Source: Actinomyces procaprae (GTDB lineage Bacteria; Actinomycetota; Actinomycetes; Actinomycetales; Actinomycetaceae). From it: a stretch of 64,000 bases of DNA. Made by a program: the position numbers and the translations under genes. The stretch lies in contig NZ_CP039292.1 in NCBI RefSeq assembly GCF_004798665.1, positions 2,852,001 through 2,916,000 on the forward strand, read 5' to 3'. This document shows positions 42,714 through 51,751 of this stretch, piece by piece; position 1 is the first letter of the stretch; the number at the start of each line of letters is the position of its first letter. The notes beneath the pieces are model-generated. The model was not told where the DNA came from. It did not search any database and saw nothing but the letters and a program-made list of their open reading frames with translations.

Positions 42714-45242
42714 CTAGAAGGGCGGGATCTTGTCGAGCAAAGGGGCCAGACCCAGGTCATGCAGAGCCGCCGGGTAGGGGTGGGCTTCAAAGGCGCCGAC
42801 GGGCTGGCCGGGACGGGGTCCTCGACTGGTTACCTGCGGCGGATGACCGGGCCCGCCCCGGCGGGATGCCATCTCCAAACCGCGGCGAAGCCGCTCCACG
42901 ACCGCGCCGTCGACGGCCCGCGCCTCTCGCTCGGGGATGATTCGAGCAGAAACCTGGAGTTGGCGGGGGCCCACGCGACGCGGCAGGAGGGTTACGGTCC
43001 CCTCCGGGGCTCGGCGGTAGCGGGCCCCGGAGGGCGTAGTCCACAGGAGGGCGTCATCATCCTGCCGGGTGAGGGTCCATCCGGGAGTGTGCTTGAGGCG
43101 ATGGTGGGCCTGACACAGGCAGGTGAGGTTGTTCAGGCTGGTGGTCCCGCCCTCCGCCCAGGAAATGACATGGTCGATGTCGCAACGCGCGGCCGGCACC
43201 GTGCACCCGGGGAAGGTGCACGCCTGATCACGGGCCTGCACCAGGTCACGCAAGGCGGCCGGAGGCCGGTAGTGCGACCGCCCCACGTCCACTACGGCGC
43301 CTGAAAGGGGATCGGTGACCAGCCGACGCCAGACACCGCCCAGAGCGAGGGCACGCGCAGTGGCGGCGGGGATGGGCGCCCGATTGCGGCCGATTACGAC
43401 CTCGGCCGTCGGTGCCGTCCCCAGCGGCAGCGCATCCCCACCGCCCGCGTACAGACCTGCGCCGTTGGTGGTGCTCTGACTCCTCCCATGGGCTGCAGGC
43501 GCACTGCTCCCGTCGACAACTACGGGCGTCTCGATCCCATCGACGGCAGCGGGCGCACTTCCCCCACTGCCGGTGGGCAGACTCATCCCACTCGCGCCGC
43601 GTGAGCCGTCTTCGCCACCCGGCGGCGCGCCGCCGGTGTGGTCGTCATCGGGTACCAGCAGGGTCAGCGGGACCGTGACATCAACATTGATTCCAATTCC
43701 GGGTGGCGGGAAGACCGGGTCGATACCGGACGGCGTCCACCAGGGACGAGAGGGCTCCACCAAACCGCTTAGAGCGCCGAGCAGCCCCTCCAGCGGAACC
43801 CCATCCGGCAACAAGCAGCCACCGCGGCCGGCTCCGAAGGTGCCATGTGCTACGCCGGTCGCGTCGCCGGCGCTGGAGTTCTCCGCTGTGGGGATCACGG
43901 CGACGGGTATCTCGGCGGCGGCCTCTCCGACTGGACCGCCGGAACGGCAACCGGCGTCGACAAAATCCGACGCATCGCTCGTGCGCGTGCTTCGGCAGGC
44001 AACGTGTTGGCTGCCTTGAAGGGTGCGCAGGGCCATACCGGTGAGAGCGTCGGCCCGCAGCTGGCCCAGGCTGCGCCCATCGCCGGCGGCGCGGGCACTG
44101 GCGGCGATGGCGTCCAGGGTTGCGTCCAGAAGGAAGGCGTCCATGCTGGGAAGCAGCAGCCGCATCTCATGGGTGCCCTCACCGGCCTGACGAGGACGGC
44201 CCACGTGCCGATGCGCCACATCCCGCCTGCGACGGCCCCCAATCCCCTCAGGATCCAGGGCAGCAAGGGCACGGTCGATGTCCCGGCCCAGCTGCGAGGC
44301 CGTTCTACGCGGAGCACGCGCGAGGACGCGTTCCTGCACCGCAGCCGAGACTTCAGCGCAGACTCCCTCCAGACGCCCCACTATCAGCGCCGTCTTGGAC
44401 TGATCCAGCAGGCCCGCCCGGTGCAGCACCTCGGTGGGCGCGAGCTCCGGCAGCAGCAACGCCTGCCCCCGATCCAGGATCCTGCCCGCGCTGCTGCGGG
44501 TGACGCCCAAGCGACAGGCGATCTCCCCGCATGTGGTGAACCTCTGTTCTTCATCGGTGATCACCTGCTCGGGTTGGCCCTTTGGCCCCCATGGAGCGAC
44601 GCCGCGGTTCATGTCCGCGGTTCTCGCCAAGCAGGCCGCAGCAACGCCCTCAGCCCAGGACGCCCATGCGCCCAGCCGATGGCAGGCCGCCACCAGCTCG
44701 CTTAAGACCTGCCCGCCCAGCGCAGCCAGGCGGTCGACGCCGGTCCCTTCACCCCAGTCAGGTCCCACCCGGCGGGACACACCGGCCAGAGCGTGATCGA
44801 CCGGGCTGGGAATCGCTGCGAACAGGGCGTCCATGTCCGGGATGCCTAGCACTTCTGCCGCATCCACGAGACCGTCATCGGCATCATCTTCCGCCGCTAC
44901 TGCGGCGACCGCACCACTAGTACCAGTGCCCTCCGCGCAGGCGCCGCCCGGAACGCCGCCACGGCCGCCCACGCCGTCGTCCCGACCGGGGCGGCCGAGC
45001 TCACCGCTGGAGCGGTCAGGCACCAGTACACCGGCCAACAGGCCCTCGACGACGCCGGCCAGCCCCGCCCCAGCCGGAATCCCCGCCAGGTACTCGCCGA
45101 AGGCCTCCGGATCCGAACCGGACCCGGGCATCAACGACTGGACTGCCGACGACGGCGTCTCCTGGAAGCAAACAGGCAGCACTGCCGTGCCCGGCCCAGC
45201 ATGCTGGGCGGGCGGGCATTCGACACGGCTGCCTTCAAGCAT
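42714..45242 (-). CDS. DUF222 domain / HNH endonuclease protein
   Basis: An 842-residue protein of the actinobacterial DUF222-HNH (13E12-like) family. The central DUF222 region (about 180-400) contains LAALGGQVLSELVAACHRLGAW and RLGVTRSSAGRILDRG. The C-terminal HNH domain reads CTFPGCTVPAARCDIDHVISW...NLTCLCQAHHRLKH, with the metal/catalytic Cys, His and Asn residues intact. A long low-complexity Gly/Pro/Ser-rich linker lies between (about 440-640). The ATG at 45242 is used, 40 bp from a MITE that may have replaced the original promoter. Such proteins are often multicopy. Function unknown; a selfish or DNA-processing role is supposed. Confidence 0.85.
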   Translation of the reverse strand: MLEGSRVECPPAQHAGPGTAVLPVCFQETPSSAVQSLMPGSGSDPEAFGEYLAGIPAGAGLAGVVEGLLAGVLVPDRSSGELGRPGRDDGVGGRGGVPGGACAEGTGTSGAVAAVAAEDDADDGLVDAAEVLGIPDMDALFAAIPSPVDHALAGVSRRVGPDWGEGTGVDRLAALGGQVLSELVAACHRLGAWASWAEGVAAACLARTADMNRGVAPWGPKGQPEQVITDEEQRFTTCGEIACRLGVTRSSAGRILDRGQALLLPELAPTEVLHRAGLLDQSKTALIVGRLEGVCAEVSAAVQERVLARAPRRTASQLGRDIDRALAALDPEGIGGRRRRDVAHRHVGRPRQAGEGTHEMRLLLPSMDAFLLDATLDAIAASARAAGDGRSLGQLRADALTGMALRTLQGSQHVACRSTRTSDASDFVDAGCRSGGPVGEAAAEIPVAVIPTAENSSAGDATGVAHGTFGAGRGGCLLPDGVPLEGLLGALSGLVEPSRPWWTPSGIDPVFPPPGIGINVDVTVPLTLLVPDDDHTGGAPPGGEDGSRGASGMSLPTGSGGSAPAAVDGIETPVVVDGSSAPAAHGRSQSTTNGAGLYAGGGDALPLGTAPTAEVVIGRNRAPIPAATARALALGGVWRRLVTDPLSGAVVDVGRSHYRPPAALRDLVQARDQACTFPGCTVPAARCDIDHVISWAEGGTTSLNNLTCLCQAHHRLKHTPGWTLTRQDDDALLWTTPSGARYRRAPEGTVTLLPRRVGPRQLQVSARIIPEREARAVDGAVVERLRRGLEMASRRGGPGHPPQVTSRGPRPGQPVGAFEAHPYPAALHDLGLAPLLDKIPPF

Positions 45243-45290
45243 GGATCCACGGTATCTCGGGGCACCGACATGAATTCCGCCCCCTTAACC

Positions 45291-45896
45291 GGCTCTTCCG
45301 GTTTGAGGGTGTGGTGCCTCCGGCGTGGTGGCTTCGGTCCGGGTTGGGGTGTTCGCGGTGGTCGTGGTTGGGGTGGTGAGGTCGGTGTCGGGCCGGCGGG
45401 GACGTTCTCGGGGCGGCCGAGGACGTCGTCGGCGTTGTCCGACGGGCAGGGGCGCGTTGGCGGTGGCTAGCCGTCGTCCTCGGACAGTCCCCCGCCAGGC
45501 GATCTCCGGGTTGGCTCTTGGTGCTGGTGGGTGTGGTGGTCGGCGTCTTGCGGGGTGAGGGACGCGATGAGCCGGGCGTGGTGAGCTGGGCCGGCTCGCC
45601 ACGCCAGAACGCCAGGCCTGGCTGCACCTGGCTGCCGACAGCTCCGGCGCCCGGAAGCGGGTTCATCTGTAACGCCACTTCGCCGTCTGTAACGCCACTT
45701 CGGCGTTAACAACGCCAGTTAACCGTCTGCTGAAGGCCCCAGAGGTATACAGCAGAACGTTAAGTAGCGTTGTTAACGCCCAGCCGGCGCACCAGACGCC
45801 CCACCCCACCCCATGCCATGCCAAGTCCCAGGACATCGGCAGCACTCCTGCCGCCGCCCCAGACAACCACACCCCCGCCCCCAAACCGGAAGAGCC
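45291..45896. mobile_element. 606-bp MITE, ISL3-like ends, 8-bp target duplication
   Basis: The perfect 15-bp inverted repeats GGCTCTTCCGGTTTG (45291-45305) and CAAACCGGAAGAGCC (45882-45896) are bordered on both sides by the direct repeat CCTTAACC (45283-45290 and 45897-45904). The GGCTCTTC terminus and 8-bp target duplication fit the ISL3 family. The interior is too short for a transposase and none is visible, so this is a non-autonomous element. Its left end lies 49 bp from the start codon of the HNH gene. Confidence 0.85.
45666..45725. repeat. 20-bp direct repeats inside the MITE
   Basis: TCTGTAACGCCACTTCGCCG (45666-45685) is repeated with one change at 45686-45705, and a degenerate third unit follows to 45725. 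The last two units include GGCGTT-AAC-AACGCC, which can form a hairpin. These may be sub-terminal transposase sites. Confidence 0.75.
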
Positions 45897-45904
45897 CCTT
45901 AACC

Positions 45905-45925
45905 GGCTCCGCCGAATTGAGGGTG
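45905..45925. repeat. Diverged second copy of the MITE left end
   Basis: Directly after the right target duplication, GGCTCCGCCGAATTGAGGGTG matches the MITE left end (GGCTCTTCCGGTTTGAGGGTG) in 17 of 21 bases. I find no matching right end, so it may be a relic of an older insertion or a tandem one. Confidence 0.5.
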
Positions 45926-45933
45926 CGTCGGAA

Positions 45934-46021
45934 CCCTGGTGAAGGCAGACCGGCGGCGCGGGCCCCGGCAGCGCAGGCCCTGGTGAAAGCAGACCGGCAA
46001 CGCAAGCCCCGGCAGCGCAGG
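45934..46021. repeat. 44-bp segment duplicated in tandem
   Basis: A 44-bp unit beginning CCCTGGTGAAGGCAGACCGG (45934-45977) recurs with a few changes at 45978-46021. GCAGCGCAGGCCCC-type shorter repeats continue to the right. Confidence 0.75.
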
Positions 46022-46220
46022 CCCCGGCGGCGCAGGCCCCTGGCGCAGGCAGCCCGCCCGGCGGCACAGGCCCCGACTGCACAGGACTTGAGCCGTGGCA
46101 CCACCCACGACGAGCCGCGCTCCCATCGCACCGACACCGTCCCCACGCCATGGCGGCGGGCCGGGTGAGCACATCAACCCGTCCAACTCGCCGCGCGCTG
46201 GCGTGTCTGACCCGGTAGAA

Positions 46221-46234
46221 TCGCTATATTGCGA
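46221..46234 (+). promoter_or_regulatory. Candidate -10 within a small inverted repeat
   Basis: TCGC-TATATT-GCGA places a good -10 hexamer (46225-46230) inside an inverted repeat, 85 bp before the TetR-type gene. This would suit autorepression. No good -35 is seen. Confidence 0.3.
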
Positions 46235-46318
46235 AATGGGGACCGCCCGGCCTGCGATCGCGCCTTCCAAGGCCGGACCCCACACGTTGCCGATTCGACC
46301 AGTCCCTGGAGGTCAAAC

Positions 46319-47050
46319 ATGGCACGACTCGAGGACTCCACGGCGCCTCTGAAGGACGCCATGGGCAATGCCCTGCTCGAGCTCATGCAGGAAAAACCAC
46401 TTAAGAAGATCAGCGCCGGAGAGATCGCCTCGCGAGCCGGCCTGGGGAGAGTTACCTACTTCCGCCACTTCTCCTCCAAGGAGGAGGTACTGGCATACAA
46501 GTACCGAACCGCCTGGATGGACTTCTCCGCACGCCACTGGTACGACGAGTCCGATGACCGCGCGAACGCGATAGCGATGTTCCGCTTCTGCCGCCAGGTG
46601 CGGGACATCAACGACGTCGTCTTCGCCGCAGGACGAAGCAGCATCCTGCTCGACACTGTGCTGGAAGCGCTCGACGCCGGGCAGCAGAAGCAGCAGACCC
46701 CTCCCGGGAACGGCGACGCTCACAAGACCACGGCCGACTCCACCACCGACGCCCACGAAACCGCGGCTGACCCCATCACCGACACCCACGCGCAGAACGT
46801 GCGCCGCTTCAAGGCCTATGGACTCTTCGGCCTCATCGACAGCTGGATCCGCTGCGGCTACCAGCAGTCCCCGGAGGACATGGCGGCCGAGTACGTCAGC
46901 TGCCTCAGCCCTGAGATCGAGTCCCTGGGGACCCGGGGCGGGGGCCGCCGGACTGGTGGGCGTGCGGCGCGCATGCGCAGATTGCAACGGATCCGCGAGA
47001 ACGCCGCCCGACAGGACCCGCGCCAGTACATCATCGACGAGCTGCCTTGA
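46319..47050 (+). CDS. TetR/AcrR-family transcriptional regulator
   Basis: A 243-residue TetR-type regulator. GGAGGTCAAAC precedes the ATG at 46319. The N-terminal helix-turn-helix is KISAGEIASRAGLGRVTYFRHFSSKEEVLAYKY, the standard TetR form. The ligand domain contains a Thr/Asp/His-rich insertion (about 125-165, with repeated DAH/DTH motifs) not usual for the family. The C-terminus is Arg-rich. It lies 99 bp before a GPH-type transporter gene and likely controls it. Confidence 0.88.
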   Translation: MARLEDSTAPLKDAMGNALLELMQEKPLKKISAGEIASRAGLGRVTYFRHFSSKEEVLAYKYRTAWMDFSARHWYDESDDRANAIAMFRFCRQVRDINDVVFAAGRSSILLDTVLEALDAGQQKQQTPPGNGDAHKTTADSTTDAHETAADPITDTHAQNVRRFKAYGLFGLIDSWIRCGYQQSPEDMAAEYVSCLSPEIESLGTRGGGRRTGGRAARMRRLQRIRENAARQDPRQYIIDELP

Positions 47051-47149
47051 CGCGGTGAATCCATTCAATGTTAAATGAACCAACCGGTCAGAACCTCGTC
47101 GTACGCCAACCGCGCGACGAACGTCCGGACATCTACGCAAAGGAGCCGT

Positions 47150-48574
47150 ATGTCCACCACCGATCCGCGCATCGGGGAGCCCACACGCCCAGGCACCTCG
47201 GCCAAGTACCTGGGCGGGCGCCCCTATTACCAGTACTTGATCTCCTTCGTCATAGCCGGCGTCTTCCTGTACGCCTGCTACTCGGCGCTGGCAGCGATCC
47301 TGCTGCCCAACACCGTGCAGACCATCGAGTTCCAGCACTACTTCTCCGGCACCACCGTCACCAGCCTGGACCAGCTCACCGAGCTGACCAACCTGGCCAA
47401 CGACGTCAGCGCCGGCACGGCGACCGCGACACCCGAGCAGCAGCACCTGCTGGACCTGCTTAAGCAGTACGAGGCGGCACGGGCATCCTCGATCTCCAAC
47501 ATGATGATCGTGGGCTCGTTCTTCACGCTGTTCGCCCAGCCCATCGTCGGCGTCATCTCTGACCGTTGGCGCTCGCGCTGGGGCCGGCGCGCCTTCTGGA
47601 TCGTGGCCGGCGCCGTCGCCGGGGCCGCCTTCATGATCGGCCTGCGCTACTCCACCACGGTGCTCATGCTCACCGTCTTCTGGACTACGGCGCAGGTGTC
47701 GCTGAACTTCATGCAGGGGCCGCTGTCGACGACGGTGGCGGACCGGGTTCCCGCCGAGAAGACCGGTACGGTTTCCGGCCTGTCCGGCATCGGCATGATG
47801 GCAGGCTTCACCGGTGGCTCCGTGGTGGCGGGCATCCTCATGAACTCCATGGGCCTGGACGCATACTTCGTATTCGCCGTCGCCGTGGTGGTCGGGGCCC
47901 TCATCTTCGTGACCTTCGCCAAGGACCGCTCATCCAAGGACCTGGAACTGAGCCACTTCGACTGGATCGCCTTCTTCAAGGGCTTCTTCGTCCCGCTGTT
48001 CGACCACGACTTCCGCTGGGTCTGGATCGCCCGCTTCATGATGTTCTTCGGCTACACCGCCGTCACCAACTACAACCTGTACATCATTCAGTCCCACCTG
48101 CGCCCCGCCCACACCGCGGCCGAGGCGAACACGATCGTCGCCACCCTGTCCGCCTCGGCTCTGCCGGTGCAGCTACTCATGCTGGCCTTCGCCGGCAAAC
48201 TCTCCGACAAGGTCAAGCGGCGCAAGCCCTTCGTCATCGGCGCCTCCGTGGTGATCGCCCTGGACATGCTGGTTCCGCTACTGGTTCCGACACTGCCGAT
48301 GTACTACTTCTTCTACATCCTCCTGGCAGCCGCCTACGGCATGTACATGGCGGTCGACGTCGCCCTGTTCATTGACGTCCTACCCGACCCCGACGCCGCC
48401 GGACGCGACCTGGGAGTCGCCAATGTGGCATCCAACATCGGCCAGATGCTGGCGCCCTTCGCAGCCGGCCAGCTGGTAGCCCGCACCGGAGGCTACTCCA
48501 GCATCTTCATCACCGCTGTAATCGCCGTCGCCATTTCCGCCGCGGCCATCATCCCGGTACGCAAGGTCAAGTAG
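47150..48574 (+). CDS. MFS sugar transporter, GPH-like
   Basis: A 474-residue 12-helix transporter resembling glycoside-pentoside-hexuronide cation symporters. AAAGGAG precedes the ATG at 47150. The cytoplasmic loop motif ISDRWRSRWGRRAFWIVAG (MFS A-type motif) and the second-half GKLSDKVKRRKPFVIGA are clear. An extra hydrophilic stretch of about 60 residues (TVQTIEFQHYF...LLKQYEAAR) lies between the first two membrane segments, outside. It is followed 123 bp later by a nucleoside-hydrolase-like gene, so the cargo may be a glycoside or nucleoside-like compound. Confidence 0.88.
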   Translation: MSTTDPRIGEPTRPGTSAKYLGGRPYYQYLISFVIAGVFLYACYSALAAILLPNTVQTIEFQHYFSGTTVTSLDQLTELTNLANDVSAGTATATPEQQHLLDLLKQYEAARASSISNMMIVGSFFTLFAQPIVGVISDRWRSRWGRRAFWIVAGAVAGAAFMIGLRYSTTVLMLTVFWTTAQVSLNFMQGPLSTTVADRVPAEKTGTVSGLSGIGMMAGFTGGSVVAGILMNSMGLDAYFVFAVAVVVGALIFVTFAKDRSSKDLELSHFDWIAFFKGFFVPLFDHDFRWVWIARFMMFFGYTAVTNYNLYIIQSHLRPAHTAAEANTIVATLSASALPVQLLMLAFAGKLSDKVKRRKPFVIGASVVIALDMLVPLLVPTLPMYYFFYILLAAAYGMYMAVDVALFIDVLPDPDAAGRDLGVANVASNIGQMLAPFAAGQLVARTGGYSSIFITAVIAVAISAAAIIPVRKVK

Positions 48575-48584
48575 CGCCCGCCAG

Positions 48585-48632
48585 GCACAGCGGCGGCGGT
48601 ATCGGCACCTACCGGTCCGATGCTGCCGCTGC
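48585..48632 (+). terminator. Imperfect hairpin after the transporter gene
   Basis: CAGCGGCGGCGGTATCGG can pair imperfectly with CCGATGCTGCCGCTG across a 10-nt loop. It may reduce read-through into the hydrolase gene. Weak evidence. Confidence 0.3.
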
Positions 48633-48697
48633 GCTCCCCCACCGCTCAACTCGCCGAACCAGCCCCTCGCACACAGCCGCTTGCAAAGGAGCAAGAC

Positions 48698-49714
48698 ATG
48701 AACACCACCCCCAAGACCTGGGCCTACGGCTCACTGCCCTGGCTGCCCGACGCCGACCGGCTCACCGGCGCGGCTGCCCGCACCCGCGTCATCATCGATA
48801 ACGACTTCGCCGGCGATCCCGACGACCTCTTCGCGCTGGCCCACCACCTGCTGGTCGAGGGCACCGAGGTACGCGGCGTCGTCGTCTCCCGGCTGCGCGA
48901 GGATGACCCGTGGAATCGCACCGACTCCTCCGTGCGCGCGGGCCACGAGCGCGTCGAGACGCTGCTGGCGACCATGGGGGTGACCGGCGTCGACCTGTAC
49001 GACGGCGACGACCGTGGCTTCGACGCCTACGCCGACCAGACCGCTGCCTCCCGCTTCATCATTGATGAGGCGCTGCGCGACGACGACCGCCCGCTGTTCC
49101 TCGTGGCCGGCGGCTCGCTGGGCGACGTCGCCCGGGCCTTCAAGGCGGAGCCGGCCATTGCCGAGCGCCTGACGCTCGTCTGGATCGGCGGCGGGGAACA
49201 CGCCGGACTGGCGTACGTGCCCGAGGGCGGCACGGACATGGAATACAACCTGGCACTCGATCCCGCGAGCGCCCGCTACGTCTTCAATGAGACCGAGGCG
49301 CGCATCTGGCAGATTCCGCGCGACGTCTACCGCTCCGCCACCGTCTCCATGCCGACCATCCGCCGCGGCTGCGCTCGCGCGGGAACGGTTGGCGCCTACC
49401 TGCTCGGTGAGTTGAACCAGGTGCGCGAGATGGTTTCGGGCATGACGCACCCCGGCGCCACCTACGTGCTCGGAGACCAGCCGCTGGTGCTGCTGTCCTC
49501 GCTGCAGACCACCTTCGAGCCCGACGCCGCCTCCTCCTACTACGACGTCATCCCCACGCCCCGCATTGCGCAGGACGGCACCTACCGCTACCCGCAAGAC
49601 GTCCGGCCGATGCGCCGCTACCAGCGCATCGACAACCGACTCCTTTTCGACGACATGTTCGACTCCCTGGCCGTCCTGGCCGAGTGGCAGGCGGTTCAGG
49701 CGGCTGATGACTGA
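48698..49714 (+). CDS. Nucleoside-hydrolase-like protein with variant active-site motif
   Basis: A 338-residue protein with an inosine-uridine nucleoside hydrolase-like fold. AAAGGAG precedes the ATG at 48698. The N-terminal motif RVIIDNDFAGDPDDLFALAHHLL corresponds to the calcium-binding DxDxxxDD loop, but has one extra residue (DxDxxGDxDD). VAGGSLGDVARAF and MEYNLALDPASARYVF are further family features, the latter with the C-terminal NxxxD-type metal site. The substrate is uncertain; the transporter upstream suggests a cytoplasmic glycoside. Its end overlaps the convergent SorC gene by 19 bp. Confidence 0.8.
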   Translation: MNTTPKTWAYGSLPWLPDADRLTGAAARTRVIIDNDFAGDPDDLFALAHHLLVEGTEVRGVVVSRLREDDPWNRTDSSVRAGHERVETLLATMGVTGVDLYDGDDRGFDAYADQTAASRFIIDEALRDDDRPLFLVAGGSLGDVARAFKAEPAIAERLTLVWIGGGEHAGLAYVPEGGTDMEYNLALDPASARYVFNETEARIWQIPRDVYRSATVSMPTIRRGCARAGTVGAYLLGELNQVREMVSGMTHPGATYVLGDQPLVLLSSLQTTFEPDAASSYYDVIPTPRIAQDGTYRYPQDVRPMRRYQRIDNRLLFDDMFDSLAVLAEWQAVQAADD

Positions 49715-50661
49715 TCGTCCAGCAGTGCGCGTGCCGTTGCGGCGTCGGTGATAAGCACGTTCACCCAGCCGCCGCGTAGGGCGGCGTGGATGGCGGAGTG
49801 TTTGCGCTTCCCGCCGGCCGCCGCCACCCTGCGCGGGATAGCGCGTAGCTGATCGGCGTCGGCTCCCACTAGGCGGCGGTCAAAGGCGGAGTCCACGTGG
49901 GCGCCGTCGGCGTCGAAGTAGCGCAGACACACGTCTCCAACGGCGCCTGCCGCGCGCAGTTCCTCATGGCCGGCGTCGGAGAAGATGTTGCCGGACTGGC
50001 GCAGCAGCGCGGAGGGCTCGAGGCTACCGATGCCCACCAGCGCAATGGTGACCTGCGGCAGTAGTTCGAGAATGTGAATGACGGAGGGGTCGTTGCGCAG
50101 CTCGGCGGCCGCGGCCGGCGTACCCAGCACGGCCGGCGAGGGGAAGAACTCGGGCGCGGCACCGGTGGCCCGGGCGAGCATGTCGATCATGCGGGTGGCC
50201 TTTACCTGCACGGTCGGGTTACCGATTCCGCCGAATAGCTGTACGACGGCTGAGGCAACCTGGGTTCGGAAGGGCTGCAGCCTCTCTATCGCCGCCAGCC
50301 AGGTGGCGCTCCAGGACGACAATCCGATGACATCGCCGCCGGTGAGCGTGGTCTCCAGGTAGGTGGCTGCGGCCGCCGCGAGCGCGTTCTCGACCGTGGT
50401 CTCGTCCTCGCCGGCGTCCACCACCACGCACTCGTCCATCCCGTAGCGGGCCTCGATCTCCTCCTCCAAGTTGGTGAAGGTGCCGGCGGGCAAAGTGACA
50501 ACGGTGCGCACAATGCCCTCGTCGGCGGCGCGTTTCAGCAGCCGGGAGACGCGCGGTTGGGAGACGTGCAGCTCGGCCGCGATTTCTGATTGCTTGATGC
50601 CGCGCTCGTGATACATGCGTGCTATGCGGGCCATCAGCCGCAGTTGGGCATCATCGTTCAC
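49696..50661 (-). CDS. SorC-family sugar-responsive regulator
   Basis: A 321-residue SorC/DeoR-type regulator. The N-terminal helix-turn-helix is GIKQSEIAAELHVSQPRVSRLLKRA. The C-terminal sugar-phosphate-binding domain has DVIGLSSWSATWLAAIERL, VQLFGGIGNP and VALVGIGSLEP-like text (IALVGIGSLEP). SorC proteins usually bind a phosphorylated intermediate of the pathway they control. It is the last gene of the isomerase/kinase/transketolase operon, 136 nt after the transketolase. It probably acts at the inverted repeat near 59844. Confidence 0.9.
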   Translation of the reverse strand: MNDDAQLRLMARIARMYHERGIKQSEIAAELHVSQPRVSRLLKRAADEGIVRTVVTLPAGTFTNLEEEIEARYGMDECVVVDAGEDETTVENALAAAAATYLETTLTGGDVIGLSSWSATWLAAIERLQPFRTQVASAVVQLFGGIGNPTVQVKATRMIDMLARATGAAPEFFPSPAVLGTPAAAAELRNDPSVIHILELLPQVTIALVGIGSLEPSALLRQSGNIFSDAGHEELRAAGAVGDVCLRYFDADGAHVDSAFDRRLVGADADQLRAIPRRVAAAGGKRKHSAIHAALRGGWVNVLITDAATARALLDDQSSAA

Positions 50662-50797
50662 CGGAGTGGTTCCTTTCCCCGCAGCAGGGCTTAGAGCCTT
50701 AACCTATCGCGATCGGGAGCATTTCGGGGAAAGGGTTGCGGCCGGGACCAGGTTTCTCGCCTGGTCCCGGCCGCGTTCAGGTCACGGCGGGTATCCG

Positions 50798-51751
50798 TTA
50801 GGCGAGCAGCTCCTCGGCGGCGGCCGTGATGCCGTCGGCGCTGATCCCCCAGTGGTCCATGAGCCAGCCCTCCGAGCCGGTGGGCGCGAAGGTGTCTGGG
50901 ATGCCGATTCGCTTCACCGGCACGGGCTGGTTGGCGGTAACCAGTTCGGCGACCGCGCCCCCGAGCCCACCGGCGGCGAGTCCCTCCTCGGCGGTAATGA
51001 TCCGGCCCGTCTCACGAGCGGCGGACAGCACCGCATCCTCATCGAGCGGCTTGACGCAGGCCATGGACAGCACGCGCGCACGGATGCCCTCTTGGGCAAG
51101 TGCGTCTGCAGCGGCGAGTGCCCGGTGCAGCACGGTGCCATTGGTGATGATGGTCAGGTCGTCACCATCGCGCAGCGTGGTTGCCCGTCCCGGGGTGAAC
51201 ACGTAGTCATCGGCGTGTACGGCGGGCACCTTCATCCGTGAGATGCGTATGTAGACGGGGCCGTCGTGCTCGGTAACCGCCCAGCGGACGGCGGCGGCGG
51301 TCTCGACCGGATCGGCGGGAACGATCACCGTCATGTTGGGGATGACCCGCATCCAGGCCACGTCCTCCGCACTGTGGTGGGTGCTGCCGAGTTGTCCATA
51401 GGCCAGGCCCGGGCTCTGGGCGGTGAGCACCATGTGCCGGTATGAGTAGGCGGCGTCGATCTTGACCTGCTCCATCGCCCGGGCGGACAGGAAGGAGCCG
51501 GCGCATGAGACGATCGGTAGTCGGCCGCCGCCCTCGAGTCCCGCGGCCACGCCCACCTGGTTCTGCTCGGCGATACCCACGTTGATAATGCGCTCGGGGA
51601 AGCGTTTGGCGAACCCACCGAGCTTGGAGGAGCCCACGGAGTCGTTGACGACGGCGACGACGCGCTCGTCCGCTTCCCCCAGTTCCGTCAGGACGTCGGC
51701 GAAGGCGTCACGGCAGTCGTACAGGGGGTTCGCTTCGGCGATGGCGGTCAT
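50798..51751 (-). CDS. Transketolase C-terminal subunit (split transketolase)
   Basis: A 317-residue protein equivalent to the C-terminal half of transketolase, comprising the pyrimidine-binding and C-terminal domains. Motifs: IINVGIAEQNQVGVAAGLEGGGRLP, with the Glu that activates thiamine diphosphate, and SPGLAYGQLGSTHHSAEDVAWMR. It overlaps the N-terminal subunit gene by 4 nt. In split form beside an isomerase and FGGY kinase, the best match of known systems is apulose-4-phosphate transketolase (AptB-like), but this is inference. A housekeeping role in the pentose phosphate pathway is less likely given the operon. Confidence 0.9.
   Translation of the reverse strand: MTAIAEANPLYDCRDAFADVLTELGEADERVVAVVNDSVGSSKLGGFAKRFPERIINVGIAEQNQVGVAAGLEGGGRLPIVSCAGSFLSARAMEQVKIDAAYSYRHMVLTAQSPGLAYGQLGSTHHSAEDVAWMRVIPNMTVIVPADPVETAAAVRWAVTEHDGPVYIRISRMKVPAVHADDYVFTPGRATTLRDGDDLTIITNGTVLHRALAAADALAQEGIRARVLSMACVKPLDEDAVLSAARETGRIITAEEGLAAGGLGGAVAELVTANQPVPVKRIGIPDTFAPTGSEGWLMDHWGISADGITAAAEELLA

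Larger units (their letters stand above)
45243..46318. other. Gene-free, repeat-rich region
   Basis: About 1.1 kb with no supported gene. It contains the MITE at 45291-45896, a diverged second left end at 45905-45925, a duplicated 44-bp segment (45934-46021) and short CCCCGGCAGCGCAGG-type repeats up to about 46075. The long open frames across it are low-complexity and arise from the repeats. Confidence 0.7.

Noticed and set aside
45663..46172. 169-codon minus-strand frame with GACAAGACVAG repeats
   Set aside because: A product of the 44-bp and 15-bp repeats in a gene-free region; no start signal or domain.
46313..47446. 377-codon open frame on the minus strand
   Set aside because: It is antisense to the TetR-type and transporter genes, both of which have good ribosome sites and family motifs.
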